Assembly (NCBI RefSeq): GCF_003634575.1
Contig: NZ_RBLJ01000003.1
Span: 558,001 to 622,000 of the forward strand
Origin: Photorhabdus asymbiotica
Lineage (GTDB): Bacteria; Pseudomonadota; Gammaproteobacteria; Enterobacterales; Enterobacteriaceae
Length of the DNA stretch: 64,000 bases
Direction of reading: 5' to 3'
This document shows, one piece after another, positions 25,356-34,579 of the stretch (positions within the stretch are counted from its first letter, which is position 1; each line of letters starts with the position of its first letter). Below the pieces are notes generated by a model. That model saw only the letters and a program-made list of their open reading frames with translations, was not told where the DNA came from and searched no databases. Both the position numbers and the translations under genes were made by a program.

Positions 25356-28300
25356 TCACATTGGCTGAGATGGGAAAAACGCCACCTGTTCGAGATAGCC
25401 AACCAAAGCAGCAAGGAAAACATCAGGATGGGGATAGGTAATCTCGGATTGTTGGATCAGAGTCGTGGTATTAATGATCTCCACATTATGCAAATCATGG
25501 GGTAACGACGTATCTGCCTCTTCTCGATAAGTGTAATAAGAGAGAATCGGATATAGCGCGTTATCCTTGGTTACCTTTACCAACTCCGTATCTACCCAGG
25601 CTTCATGGGACAATGGCATCAGTGAATAGCCTCTATTTTTCAGGTAAACAAAGATGTCATTCATTTGTATCACATGCGGATTGGGGATGTTATAGACTTT
25701 GTTCTCATTGTTTTGACATATCGCCACAACAAGTCTGGCAACAAAATCCACCGGTGACATGTTGACCTCATTCTCCATTTCTGGATAAGTGCCCAACTGC
25801 AAGCACCCTTTGATAAACAGCCACAAGTGATCATTATCGGGATTAAACATGCCTGTTTGGGTATCACCGACAATACTGGAAGGTCGAATCACATTTACCG
25901 AGAAACCACGCGCTTTTGCTTGTGCTAACAATCTTTCTGCCGCCCACTTAGAACGAGCATAACCATTAGCTTTCCCAAACGGATAGACATGCTCATCTGG
26001 CAGCACTTCTTCATATTGATTGTTTTCACTCAAACTAAATGCACAGGCCAACGTTGAAATAAAATGTATACGTTTTGCTTGATAGGTCCCCGCCAATTCA
26101 ATAACGGATACCATGCTATCGGTGTTGGTCGATTTTAAGGATTGGTAATCCAGAATGTGATGCACATGAGCAGCATTGTGGATAATATCGGTGGCCTCCT
26201 GACTAATGGCGCGGTAATCGTCATCATTCAAGCCAAAATGAGGATGAGTCACATCGCCACATAAGACCTGAAGTTTATTAAGAGAAATTTTATCCTCAGA
26301 GACGAAACGGGCAATCTCTCGTAGTACCCTTTGATACGCCTGATCCGTATTGTCAGCCCTGACCAAAGCATACACTTTCTTGACATTGCTTTGCTTCAAA
26401 AGCGCAATAACGATATTTACCCCCAATAACCCTGCCGCCCCAGTCACCAAATAAACGGAGTTCTGCTGTTCAGTAACCGGCGTCAGAGGCTGGTAATCAT
26501 CAGGGAGTATCACATCGTAATGGTTTATCATGTCTGGCGATTGTGACTGCCCAACGATCATATCCGCCAACGCATTTACCGTCGGTTGATTAATAAATTC
26601 ATGTAACGGGAGATTGAAATTAAACTGGGCTTTAATCTGGCTGGTCAATTGTGTAAAGAGCAATGAGTTTCCACCGAGATCAAAAAAGTTATCTTCCATT
26701 TTGATTTCATTAATCCCTAATAAAGCCCCAATCAAACTGAGTAGCGGTTCCCTAATGGTCATTTTAGTCCAGTTTCCAGCTGTGATTTCCTGGACCAAAA
26801 GCCGGGTGATATTGTCAACCGTAGGCTCATTAATAAACTTATGCAGTGGTAGCTGAAGTCCCAGAGAAGATCGGATCTCAGCAGCCAGCTCAGTAAACAG
26901 AACCGACTGTCCCCCCAAGTCAAAGAAATTGCTCTGATCTTGCAGATCGGTTACCCCAAGTATCGAACAGAAGATCTCTCGTACCTTTTGGCGGATCTCA
27001 TCCGCTGTTATGGTAGGGTTAACCTTCACCACAGAGTGAGTCGCGCTTTCTCCCTTCACCCATTTACTCAACCTGTCATCAAGGGAATGAGTCGACACCA
27101 CCATATGGCTCATATGAAGATGAGAAAAAACTTCATCAAAGATAGCTTCGCAATCATCACGCCCAATGGCGGTCAACTTGATGGACGCTGGCAAAGTAGG
27201 ATCATCATTTAAATCCCAACCATCCCAAGAAATACTCATCCACTGCGTGGCATCTGCTCTTTTTAACCAGGAGTAGCCATTCATGAAACCGTTCACATAG
27301 CCATATAAACCCAACCCCATACCGCCAAGTAATGTAGAGATAGAAGACATCAAAATACAAAAATCTGGGCGATACGTTTCACAGATATTAGCCAAGATCT
27401 GGGTACCCAAAATCTTAGGTTGGTAATGTCGCTCAATATTATCTTGAGTCTCATTCAAAACTGGGCGTAATCCAGCAACAGCAGTATAGCCAGCACAATG
27501 CACGATACCCATTAGCTTGCCAAACTGCGACACCAGACCTGCGATCACACCGTCAGCAACACTTTCATCTTCTATGCTCTGCGAAACATAATAAACGTTC
27601 AGATTTTCCCTTAACTGATCAAACGCATACCGATTTTGAATTGAGCTGGAAATGGATTCAGGTAATTCACTTAAAGCAAGGTGACCACTTTGTGCTCCTT
27701 TTCTCCCCATCAATATTATCGTGGCCTGAGTTCGGCTTGTCAGATAAAGGGCGAGTGCCAAACCAATATTACCTAACCCGCCAGTGATGAGAATAAAGCC
27801 GTCATCTTGCCATTGATATTGACGATGATCAGACCCAGCGTATGGGACATACTTTTTCGTCCAAGCTTGAGCGCCATCAAAATAGACCACTTCACTGTTC
27901 GGAGATAACGCTGAAAGATCGTAGTGTAACAGCTGTTCCAAGCTCCAATCGCAGGTTATGTTATACAACCGCGTACTCAATGCCTGATTTTCCTGATTTA
28001 ACACCGTAACCAGTGTTTCCAAAGCCCCCATATAACAATCTGCAAGATCACCAGGAAATGGGAGAGAAGAATAACGCACCAAAATGTGGCATTGCTTGAT
28101 CGCATCACCCAAGGTACTGACGGTTTGAAGAAACTTTTCAATCTTATGGGGAGTTAACGTTGTCTTATGCCAAAAACCGACATAAATTGCGACCTCCCCA
28201 TCCCGATACCAATCGTCTTGTTCGCTGCTCAAGTGATTCCGTGTCTTGTTAAATGAACCAACCGGATCGATACACCACGCTTCTTTATACAACCATTGAT

Positions 28301-30920
28301 TAACCGGCTTTTTCAATGCAACGCTGGCACTGGTCGATGGTGTCGGCGCCATAAAGTATTCATTTGAATCAAATACATAGCTTGGCAAACGCAACTTACT
28401 CCAATGCTCCGGCAGGAACGTGCGCCAGTTTATTGAGGCACCGTGCGCCCATACAGTGCCAATCAGCGTATAAACCTCAGCCAGACAGGTGATGCGCCGC
28501 ACCGAACAACAACGTTCACGTAATTCAGGCTGATTAGCGGCTAATAACTGGCTCATGGTTCCATTTTGCCCTAAATCCACTACAACCGTACGCTCAGGGT
28601 TAATGTGCTCGATAGCAGTCGCCATCTTCACCGGTTTCAATAGTTGCTGTAACCAATATGCTGGCGTCGAAGCTGTACGCCATGCCATGCGCTCACCGGT
28701 TAAATTTGAATACAACCAGCCAGACGCTTTCTGAAATGTCATCGATTCCAATTTCGCTTTGAGAGGTTCAATTGCCGGCATGATCAGGGGATGATGAAAT
28801 GCTTTGTTAGTATTTAACCGCTTAGATTTAATACGTTTTTCTCGCAAAGATTCCATCAGCAGGGCTAAATCCTCAGCTAAGCCAGCAACAACCGTCATAG
28901 CAGGCCCATTAAAGCCGGTAATACTTAAAGAACCGTTGAGATAAGGCGTCAGCACATCTGCTCCAGTGAAGAAAACGGCCATCTGCCCATCCTGACATCG
29001 TTGCAATTCCACCGCCCGCAACGCAATTAACTCGACCGCTTCTCGCAGATCCCAAAGCCCGGCAATCACTGCCGCGATCCACTCGCCTAAACTATGCCCA
29101 ATAAAACCAGCAAACCGCAGTCCCATCTCTTCAAGCATTCGAGCAATAGCATACTGAGTGGAAAAAAGGATAGGTTGCGCATAAAGGGTCTGTTGCGAAG
29201 AAATATCACGCGCCATTTCTGTATCCAGAGCAACCTGAACCAGATCTTGCGGGATACCTTCACAGGCTAAAAACAGAGCCATACAGGTATCAAAATGTTC
29301 TCTGAATCGATGAAGCTGTTGATAATACTGCGCTGCTGCACCTGAAACCTGATCGCCCTGCCCTTCCACGGCCACGACCAATTCAACGCCTGCCCGCGCA
29401 TTAACAACTACCCGTTCTGTTTTCATCGCAGCTGTCAGTTCAGCAAGAGAACTCGCAACGGCAAAACTTCGTACTGGTTCTTCTGCCCGACAACCAATCA
29501 ATGTTCCAGCGATATTCCCTAACGTGTAAGATTCCGACGCGTCGACAAATTGGATCAACTGCTCAATATTTTGATCGAGTGAAGTTTTACTTCTGGCTGA
29601 AAAAGGAATAAGACACAGGCTATCTTTATTTTCGGTATGAACGCTTTCGGTCTTAACGGAATATTTTGACAAAATCAGATGGCAATTCGTCCCTCCCATA
29701 CCGAACGAACTAATAGCCACTTTCGGCTCTTGACCATGAAACGGTTTATTTTGTCTGGGAATATAGAATGGTGATGTTTCAAGACCAAGCTCTGGATTAG
29801 GTTCCGATAAATAAGGAGAGCCAATAATCATATTGTACTTAAGAGACAACACCGCCTTGATAAACCCAGCTACCCCCGCCGCAGAATCAGTATGACCAAT
29901 ATTCCACTTCACCGAGCCAATCGCACAAGTCTGGCGATGTTGTCCTTCATAAGCTGAGGCCAATGCTTCAATTTCAATCGGATCACCTAACAGGGTTCCC
30001 GTACCGTGACATTCTATATACTCAATATCGCTGGCTGATATCGCACTGTTTTCCAATGCCTGTTCAATAACCTTGGCTTGCCCCTGAATACTCGGTGCGG
30101 TGTAACCGACTTTTTCTGCTCCATCATTATTAACCGCACTGCCTTTGATGACTGCATAGATGTTATCCCGATCCGCAAGGGCATCCGATAATCGTTTCAG
30201 TACAACGATTCCGATACCACTCGATGGGATCGTCCCATCACTGTCTGACGAAAAAGGGCGGCACTCACCCTTTTCTGATAACACGCCTCCAGTGGCATAT
30301 TCGTATCCCTCGCCATGGGGAGTCAATACCGTCGCACCGCCAGCGAGGGCGCAATGACTTTCCCCTGCAAGCAAACTCTTACATGCTTCATGAATTGCAA
30401 CAAGTGAGGAAGAGCAGGCTGTGGAAATGGTCAGGGCGGGCCCCTGAAGATTAAGGTGATAAGCGACTTGAGTCGCAACACAATTCTTATCGTTGCCAAT
30501 TGCCAATCGATAATGGTTATTTTTGTCTTCGTGGTGTCCCCCCTTCATCAGGCAATTATGAAGATAGTGATTTGCGCCAACACTCAGAAATGCGCCTATA
30601 TTATTTTCAGTAAGATTATCAACGACATTAGCATCCTGAAGTGATTTCACGGCGTGTTCAAGCAGTTTTCTAAGCTGCGGGTCCATGAATTCAGCATCTT
30701 TGGGGTTGATATTAAAATAGTGGGCATCAAAACAGTATGGTGTCTTCAATATCCCTTCGGCTGCAATTTTATTACCTTGGTTTTGTGCCCCTTGCAACTT
30801 AGTGACACAAATATTGCGACTAATAATATCCCAATATTCATCTATATTTTGTCCCCCTGGAAATTCACAAGAAATACCGATAACCGCAATATCGCAGCGC
30901 TGACTTTCACATGAACGCAT
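25356..30920 (-). CDS. Polyketide synthase KS-AT-KR-T-T with terminal thioester reductase
   Basis: 1854 residues. The KS has Cys 169 ('TACSSS'), His 305 ('HGTGT') and His 343 ('NIGHTDSA'). The AT has 'GHSLGEW' (Ser ~610) and 'AFHH' near 707, which favours malonyl-CoA. The KR has 'GGLGNIG' near 1047 and a Ser/Tyr active site ('LMSSISTLLGG', then 'YGYVNGFMNGY'). No DH or ER is seen, so a beta-hydroxy unit is expected. Two carrier domains follow in tandem (Ser ~1339 and ~1419). The last ~370 residues are a thioester reductase ('LVTGAAGLLG', 'YARSKW') that would release an aldehyde or alcohol. It lies between the A-T gene and the NRPS gene on the same strand. Confidence 0.93.
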   Translation of the reverse strand: MRSCESQRCDIAVIGISCEFPGGQNIDEYWDIISRNICVTKLQGAQNQGNKIAAEGILKTPYCFDAHYFNINPKDAEFMDPQLRKLLEHAVKSLQDANVVDNLTENNIGAFLSVGANHYLHNCLMKGGHHEDKNNHYRLAIGNDKNCVATQVAYHLNLQGPALTISTACSSSLVAIHEACKSLLAGESHCALAGGATVLTPHGEGYEYATGGVLSEKGECRPFSSDSDGTIPSSGIGIVVLKRLSDALADRDNIYAVIKGSAVNNDGAEKVGYTAPSIQGQAKVIEQALENSAISASDIEYIECHGTGTLLGDPIEIEALASAYEGQHRQTCAIGSVKWNIGHTDSAAGVAGFIKAVLSLKYNMIIGSPYLSEPNPELGLETSPFYIPRQNKPFHGQEPKVAISSFGMGGTNCHLILSKYSVKTESVHTENKDSLCLIPFSARSKTSLDQNIEQLIQFVDASESYTLGNIAGTLIGCRAEEPVRSFAVASSLAELTAAMKTERVVVNARAGVELVVAVEGQGDQVSGAAAQYYQQLHRFREHFDTCMALFLACEGIPQDLVQVALDTEMARDISSQQTLYAQPILFSTQYAIARMLEEMGLRFAGFIGHSLGEWIAAVIAGLWDLREAVELIALRAVELQRCQDGQMAVFFTGADVLTPYLNGSLSITGFNGPAMTVVAGLAEDLALLMESLREKRIKSKRLNTNKAFHHPLIMPAIEPLKAKLESMTFQKASGWLYSNLTGERMAWRTASTPAYWLQQLLKPVKMATAIEHINPERTVVVDLGQNGTMSQLLAANQPELRERCCSVRRITCLAEVYTLIGTVWAHGASINWRTFLPEHWSKLRLPSYVFDSNEYFMAPTPSTSASVALKKPVNQWLYKEAWCIDPVGSFNKTRNHLSSEQDDWYRDGEVAIYVGFWHKTTLTPHKIEKFLQTVSTLGDAIKQCHILVRYSSLPFPGDLADCYMGALETLVTVLNQENQALSTRLYNITCDWSLEQLLHYDLSALSPNSEVVYFDGAQAWTKKYVPYAGSDHRQYQWQDDGFILITGGLGNIGLALALYLTSRTQATIILMGRKGAQSGHLALSELPESISSSIQNRYAFDQLRENLNVYYVSQSIEDESVADGVIAGLVSQFGKLMGIVHCAGYTAVAGLRPVLNETQDNIERHYQPKILGTQILANICETYRPDFCILMSSISTLLGGMGLGLYGYVNGFMNGYSWLKRADATQWMSISWDGWDLNDDPTLPASIKLTAIGRDDCEAIFDEVFSHLHMSHMVVSTHSLDDRLSKWVKGESATHSVVKVNPTITADEIRQKVREIFCSILGVTDLQDQSNFFDLGGQSVLFTELAAEIRSSLGLQLPLHKFINEPTVDNITRLLVQEITAGNWTKMTIREPLLSLIGALLGINEIKMEDNFFDLGGNSLLFTQLTSQIKAQFNFNLPLHEFINQPTVNALADMIVGQSQSPDMINHYDVILPDDYQPLTPVTEQQNSVYLVTGAAGLLGVNIVIALLKQSNVKKVYALVRADNTDQAYQRVLREIARFVSEDKISLNKLQVLCGDVTHPHFGLNDDDYRAISQEATDIIHNAAHVHHILDYQSLKSTNTDSMVSVIELAGTYQAKRIHFISTLACAFSLSENNQYEEVLPDEHVYPFGKANGYARSKWAAERLLAQAKARGFSVNVIRPSSIVGDTQTGMFNPDNDHLWLFIKGCLQLGTYPEMENEVNMSPVDFVARLVVAICQNNENKVYNIPNPHVIQMNDIFVYLKNRGYSLMPLSHEAWVDTELVKVTKDNALYPILSYYTYREEADTSLPHDLHNVEIINTTTLIQQSEITYPHPDVFLAALVGYLEQVAFFPSQPM

Positions 30921-30996
30921 ATTTGAGACCTATTTAATTATATTCTTGAGTATAGAAAGAACGTCTAATATCAATAAAATAAAAAACCTCTTTACT

Positions 30997-31026
30997 GCCT
31001 GTCTCAATAGGGCTATCAGGACAGGC
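30997..31026 (-). terminator. Inverted repeat between A-T and PKS genes
   Basis: Arms GCCTGTC / GACAGGC separated by 16 bases, with a T6 run about ten bases beyond on the coding strand. It may attenuate transcription from the A-T gene into the PKS gene; the T-run is too distant for a textbook terminator. Confidence 0.35.
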
Positions 31027-31102
31027 TCTTAATCTGGCATTTTTCATTTTTACTAAACGTGAGGGTAGAGATTCTTACATGATCAAGACCGATATTTTTT
31101 CT

Positions 31103-32851
31103 TTATATCTCCTTAACTGCTACTGGTGAACGGGAAGAAATCCGTTGTAAATCCATATTAAGCTGGAGCATATTTGCCTGATCAAGCACAGTGGCATTGG
31201 AAAACAGGTCATTCATCTTTATTTTAATACCGAACTCTTTATCCAATTCACGTTTAAGCTTGAGTAACAATACCGAGTTTCCACCCACTTCAAAATATTT
31301 ATCATCATAGGAAACCGATCTATTGCCTAATACCTTGCGCCAAATATTCAACACGCGATCTTCAATACTTTCAGATTCACTATTTTCTGCTTTAAAGCCA
31401 TCTAAAATTTTTACTAAACTACCCTTATCAACTTTTCCATTAAAATTAACAGGAAAAGCATCCAGCTTAATGATCTGTGAAGGCAACATATAATCAGGTA
31501 AAACTTGTTTTAATGCCTGACTGACCTCAGATTCACTCATTTTTCCATGACAAATAAAAGACACTAAATAACGATTCTCTTGATCGTCACAATACAGCAG
31601 AGTTTCGGCAATGACATTCGGCTCGATAGCTTGAATCGCATAAGTGACCTCATTTAAATCGACTCGATAACCGTGGAGCTTAACCGTATTTCCCTTTCGC
31701 CCGATAAATACAAACTCCCCAAATTCATTCAGTGTCGCCAGATCAGAAGTTTTAAAATACCGCTTACCCTCTAATTCTATAAATGAAGCATGGGTCAACT
31801 GTGGATCACCTAAATATCCCCGTGACACCCCCGCTCCACCAATTAAAATCTCCCCTTTAACACCCGCTTCTGTAATTTGTTTACCTTGTTCATCAATCAA
31901 CATCGCTGTCGCATTAGCAAACGGTTTACCTAAAGGAATAGACTCCCATAACTCATTTAATGTTTTCTTCAAACAAAACACGGTAGTTTCTGTCGGGCCA
32001 TATACGTGAACAATTTCAAAATCCAATTTATTAAACACGGGTATAAGTGCATTTCTCTGAACAGCTTCACCACCAAAATAGAGCCGCCGAAATGACGCAA
32101 TACCAATAAAATGGTCTAAAATCCCATTATTAATCAATGCAGTGGTAATAAATGCCATTGAGATTTTGTTTTCAATTGCTGTTTCATAAAACCGGTTTTT
32201 ATAAAGAAGTGTTTCAGAATCAACGACGCACATTGAAGCACCATATGATAACGCCACCCACAATTCAAAAACGAAGGCATCAAATGAAATAGAGGAAAAT
32301 TGAGCAATACAGTCCTGTTCTGTGACATCAACAAACGTGCCAACAAAACTCACAATATTTTCTTGGCGCAACATAATGCCTTTTGGCGTTCCTGTTGAGC
32401 CAGATGTAAATATAACCGTAGCAAGATCGTATGTTAATGGTTTTATTATCGTCTGTTGCAAATTATCTCGTTGTTCTAAAATCTCAGAATAGCAAACCGC
32501 TTTATTAATATCAAAAGTGACAGGCTCGATAGTAATCACAAGCGATAATTCTGCTTTTTCGGCGACGAATTGCTTTCGATTATCTGGATAAGTTGGATCG
32601 ATACAGACATATCCATTGCCTGCTTTTATTGAACCTAATATACAAATTACTAGCTCAATAGAAGATTTCAAATGTAAACCGATCAACTGTTCAGTAAATT
32701 GATTTTCTTGAAGATATTTAGCAACTAAATCAGACGCAGCATCAAGTTGTCTATAAGTTAATCTTCGCTTACCCTCTTTAATTGCAATTAAGTCAGGAAA
32801 TTTATTAACGGAGTCAGAAAACCTATTCAAAATATCCATAAAAATATCCAT
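31103..32851 (-). CDS. Free-standing NRPS adenylation-thiolation protein
   Basis: 582 residues: an A domain (~10-500; 'VIFTSGSTGTPKGIM', 'YGPTETTVF', 'FKTSDLA') and one T domain ('YFEVGGNSVL', Ser near 535). It lacks a condensation domain. My specificity reading is DAFFYGVVFK, close to a known Ile code (DAFFYGITFK), so a branched aliphatic amino acid is expected. It is the first gene of the cluster and could act as a loading module for the KS. More interestingly, it could be the acceptor for the terminal C domain of the NRPS and pass the tripeptide to the KS. The region upstream is about 750 bases of AT-rich DNA, where the cluster promoter should lie. Confidence 0.92.
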   Translation of the reverse strand: MDIFMDILNRFSDSVNKFPDLIAIKEGKRRLTYRQLDAASDLVAKYLQENQFTEQLIGLHLKSSIELVICILGSIKAGNGYVCIDPTYPDNRKQFVAEKAELSLVITIEPVTFDINKAVCYSEILEQRDNLQQTIIKPLTYDLATVIFTSGSTGTPKGIMLRQENIVSFVGTFVDVTEQDCIAQFSSISFDAFVFELWVALSYGASMCVVDSETLLYKNRFYETAIENKISMAFITTALINNGILDHFIGIASFRRLYFGGEAVQRNALIPVFNKLDFEIVHVYGPTETTVFCLKKTLNELWESIPLGKPFANATAMLIDEQGKQITEAGVKGEILIGGAGVSRGYLGDPQLTHASFIELEGKRYFKTSDLATLNEFGEFVFIGRKGNTVKLHGYRVDLNEVTYAIQAIEPNVIAETLLYCDDQENRYLVSFICHGKMSESEVSQALKQVLPDYMLPSQIIKLDAFPVNFNGKVDKGSLVKILDGFKAENSESESIEDRVLNIWRKVLGNRSVSYDDKYFEVGGNSVLLLKLKRELDKEFGIKIKMNDLFSNATVLDQANMLQLNMDLQRISSRSPVAVKEI

Positions 32852-33604
32852 AGAAATAAATAAGCAATTAGCTGATAGATATTAACTCTATAAGTATTAT
32901 CAACTTATTGCTGCATATAGGAAATTTCACTAAACCCAGCTATTCTTAAAAATCGCTAAGCAACTGATGATACATATCTGGCCTATTTATGATTAACCAA
33001 GACCTAAAAATTTAATACTCGTGATCATGAAATGAATTGATCATAAAACAAAAGTATTGAGTTATAATTTACCATACTAATTATTAACATTATTTATTAC
33101 CTTATAGTATTAAATGGCTACCGCACTTGTTCATTGAGTTAAACCCAAACAAGCATAACTTTATAGATAATCAATTGAATAAATACATTACAAATATATC
33201 ATTTAAACTTATTAGCCATCTAAATAATTCTGCTAACCTGATCACAGGTATTATCTTTTCTTAATATCAACCAACTTAACTATATAAAAGACAAGTAATT
33301 ATAAAATTAGAAGTGAAAAATTCATTTATAACATTGAGATATGACAGAGTTAAAACCACTCAATATCACCAAAAAAGTCATTAACGATCTATTTTATCAT
33401 TAATTAAATATGACAATAAGGTGAATAATCAGAGCAAAGCACTCTATATGAATATATTATTATCTTCATAATTAAGACCATGGAAACCACTTAGATTATG
33501 AAATTCCAACCCGGAATTATTATCTATACATTTTCAAATGAGAATATAATTTTAGTTTATTAGTTTAATCTCCCCAATTAAATAGGAAAAACTTTATTAA
33601 ACTA
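32852..33604. other. AT-rich intergenic region upstream of the biosynthetic cluster
   Basis: About 750 bases, very AT-rich, with no supported gene on either strand. The promoter of the A-T/PKS/NRPS unit probably lies here, but I could not single out a convincing -35/-10 pair or operator. Confidence 0.5.
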
Positions 33605-33727
33605 TTAATTTTTATCATTTTTTATCCCCAGACAACCTACCAAGCCCTCTTGAATAATAGAATCTCCCCCTATTGCAAATGAAAATCCAACATTACCAAT
33701 CATTCCAGGTAATTTCCTATGCAACAT
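33605..33727 (-). CDS. Small hypothetical protein after the last CDI cassette
   Basis: 40 codons: 'MLHRKLPGMIGNVGFSFAIG', then 'GDSIIQEGLVGCLGI' and a short Lys/Asn end. The same frame stays open upstream to the stop codon of the toxin remnant at 33797, so this may be the tail of a longer protein broken by that stop or a separate immunity peptide. AAGAG sits very close to the ATG. Family unknown. Position at the end of a toxin cassette is the only functional hint. Confidence 0.35.
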   Translation of the reverse strand: MLHRKLPGMIGNVGFSFAIGGDSIIQEGLVGCLGIKNDKN

Positions 33728-33796
33728 CTCTTTTAATATTCTAAGCTTCCCTTTTACTTCTGAGAACTTAGTAAAACTGGGATTAATTTTCGGCTG

Positions 33797-34039
33797 TTAA
33801 TGCACCAGTTCAATACGTAAAAACAACATCATTAGAATCAATACCACCATAGCAAGATATTGAATACCTGTGTTGTCTCCCGTACCAATCGGACTCGTTA
33901 TTACAGCGACTCCTGATAAAAATGGCAAGGCCAAGATACTCCCTTCTGCCGCTGCCAGTACATTCGCTAAAGAGTTATTGTCCACAACAACGCATTCCAT
34001 TGCGAAGTTGACCGTCGAACGCCGATTTTCCCTATACAC
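33797..34039 (-). pseudogene. Orphan CdiA C-terminal cassette, degraded
   Basis: About 80 codons. It begins like the other cassettes with an 'NFAMECVVVDNN' stretch, the VENN-type motif that marks the junction between a CdiA body and its exchangeable tip, preceded by the same ~155-bp DNA segment found before the cassette at 35373. After 'SLANVLAAAEGS' it turns hydrophobic ('YLAMVVLILMMLFLRIEL'), which could be part of a membrane-acting tip. It has no pretoxin block and no plausible ribosome binding site. In-frame coding continues past its stop to 33605, so a longer tip has probably decayed. Confidence 0.55.
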
Positions 34040-34129
34040 TCAGTCAGTTACAACCTGTTTTTCCCAGCACGGTTTGACACCCAATCAACAACGTCCCGAC
34101 ACGACTTTTCAACCTGATAAGCCATTTTG
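33974..34129. repeat. Copy 1 of a ~155-bp repeat in front of orphan CDI cassettes
   Basis: Partner at 35347-35501, roughly 80 percent identical by eye. It covers the VDNN junction and untranslated DNA upstream ('GCATTCCATTGCGAAGTTGA', 'CAGTCAGTTACAACCTGTTT'). Such shared flanks allow recombination between cassettes. Confidence 0.7.
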
Positions 34130-34210
34130 TCCCGGCGTAATGACACTTCACCTTTAGAGCTAAATCGTTGTCCAACATCTGGGTGCAGTTCACAAAACCG
34201 GGATTGATGT

Positions 34211-34579
34211 TTATTTATCAAGCGGATAGTTGTAATGCTCTGGGATTACGTAATTTTCTGGAATAGAAGGTAATTCACACAGTTCACCCCAACCAACTTT
34301 TTCAATATCTTCAAAGATATTCAGGAAAAAATTTGATAAATCAAGCGAAATAACTCGAGCCATAACTAAAGCACACTTGGCCGTCACCATATCTTTTCTT
34401 TGAACTGCATCTGTCAATAAATTCAACTCAGTCTCTAATTTAGCTAAGTCTTCTTGCAATCTCTTATCAAGATCTAATTGATAATCAATACTCCAATCTG
34501 AATCAACAAACTTAAAATCAGCGGTATTGATTTTTGAAAGTTCTAAGATGGCACGTTTGATTTGATCCAAACCATTCAT
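34211..34579 (-). CDS. Candidate immunity protein for the orphan CDI toxin
   Basis: 122 residues, acidic and helical-looking, with Leu/Glu/Lys heptad-like stretches in the middle ('DKRLQEDLAKLETELNLL'). The start overlaps the toxin stop by four bases (ATGA), the hallmark of a toxin/immunity pair. I recognise no family. It should neutralise the toxin domain encoded just upstream, allowing cells to resist siblings that deliver that tip. Expression would depend on an internal promoter, since the cassette is detached from the main cdiA gene. Confidence 0.65.
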   Translation of the reverse strand: MNGLDQIKRAILELSKINTADFKFVDSDWSIDYQLDLDKRLQEDLAKLETELNLLTDAVQRKDMVTAKCALVMARVISLDLSNFFLNIFEDIEKVGWGELCELPSIPENYVIPEHYNYPLDK

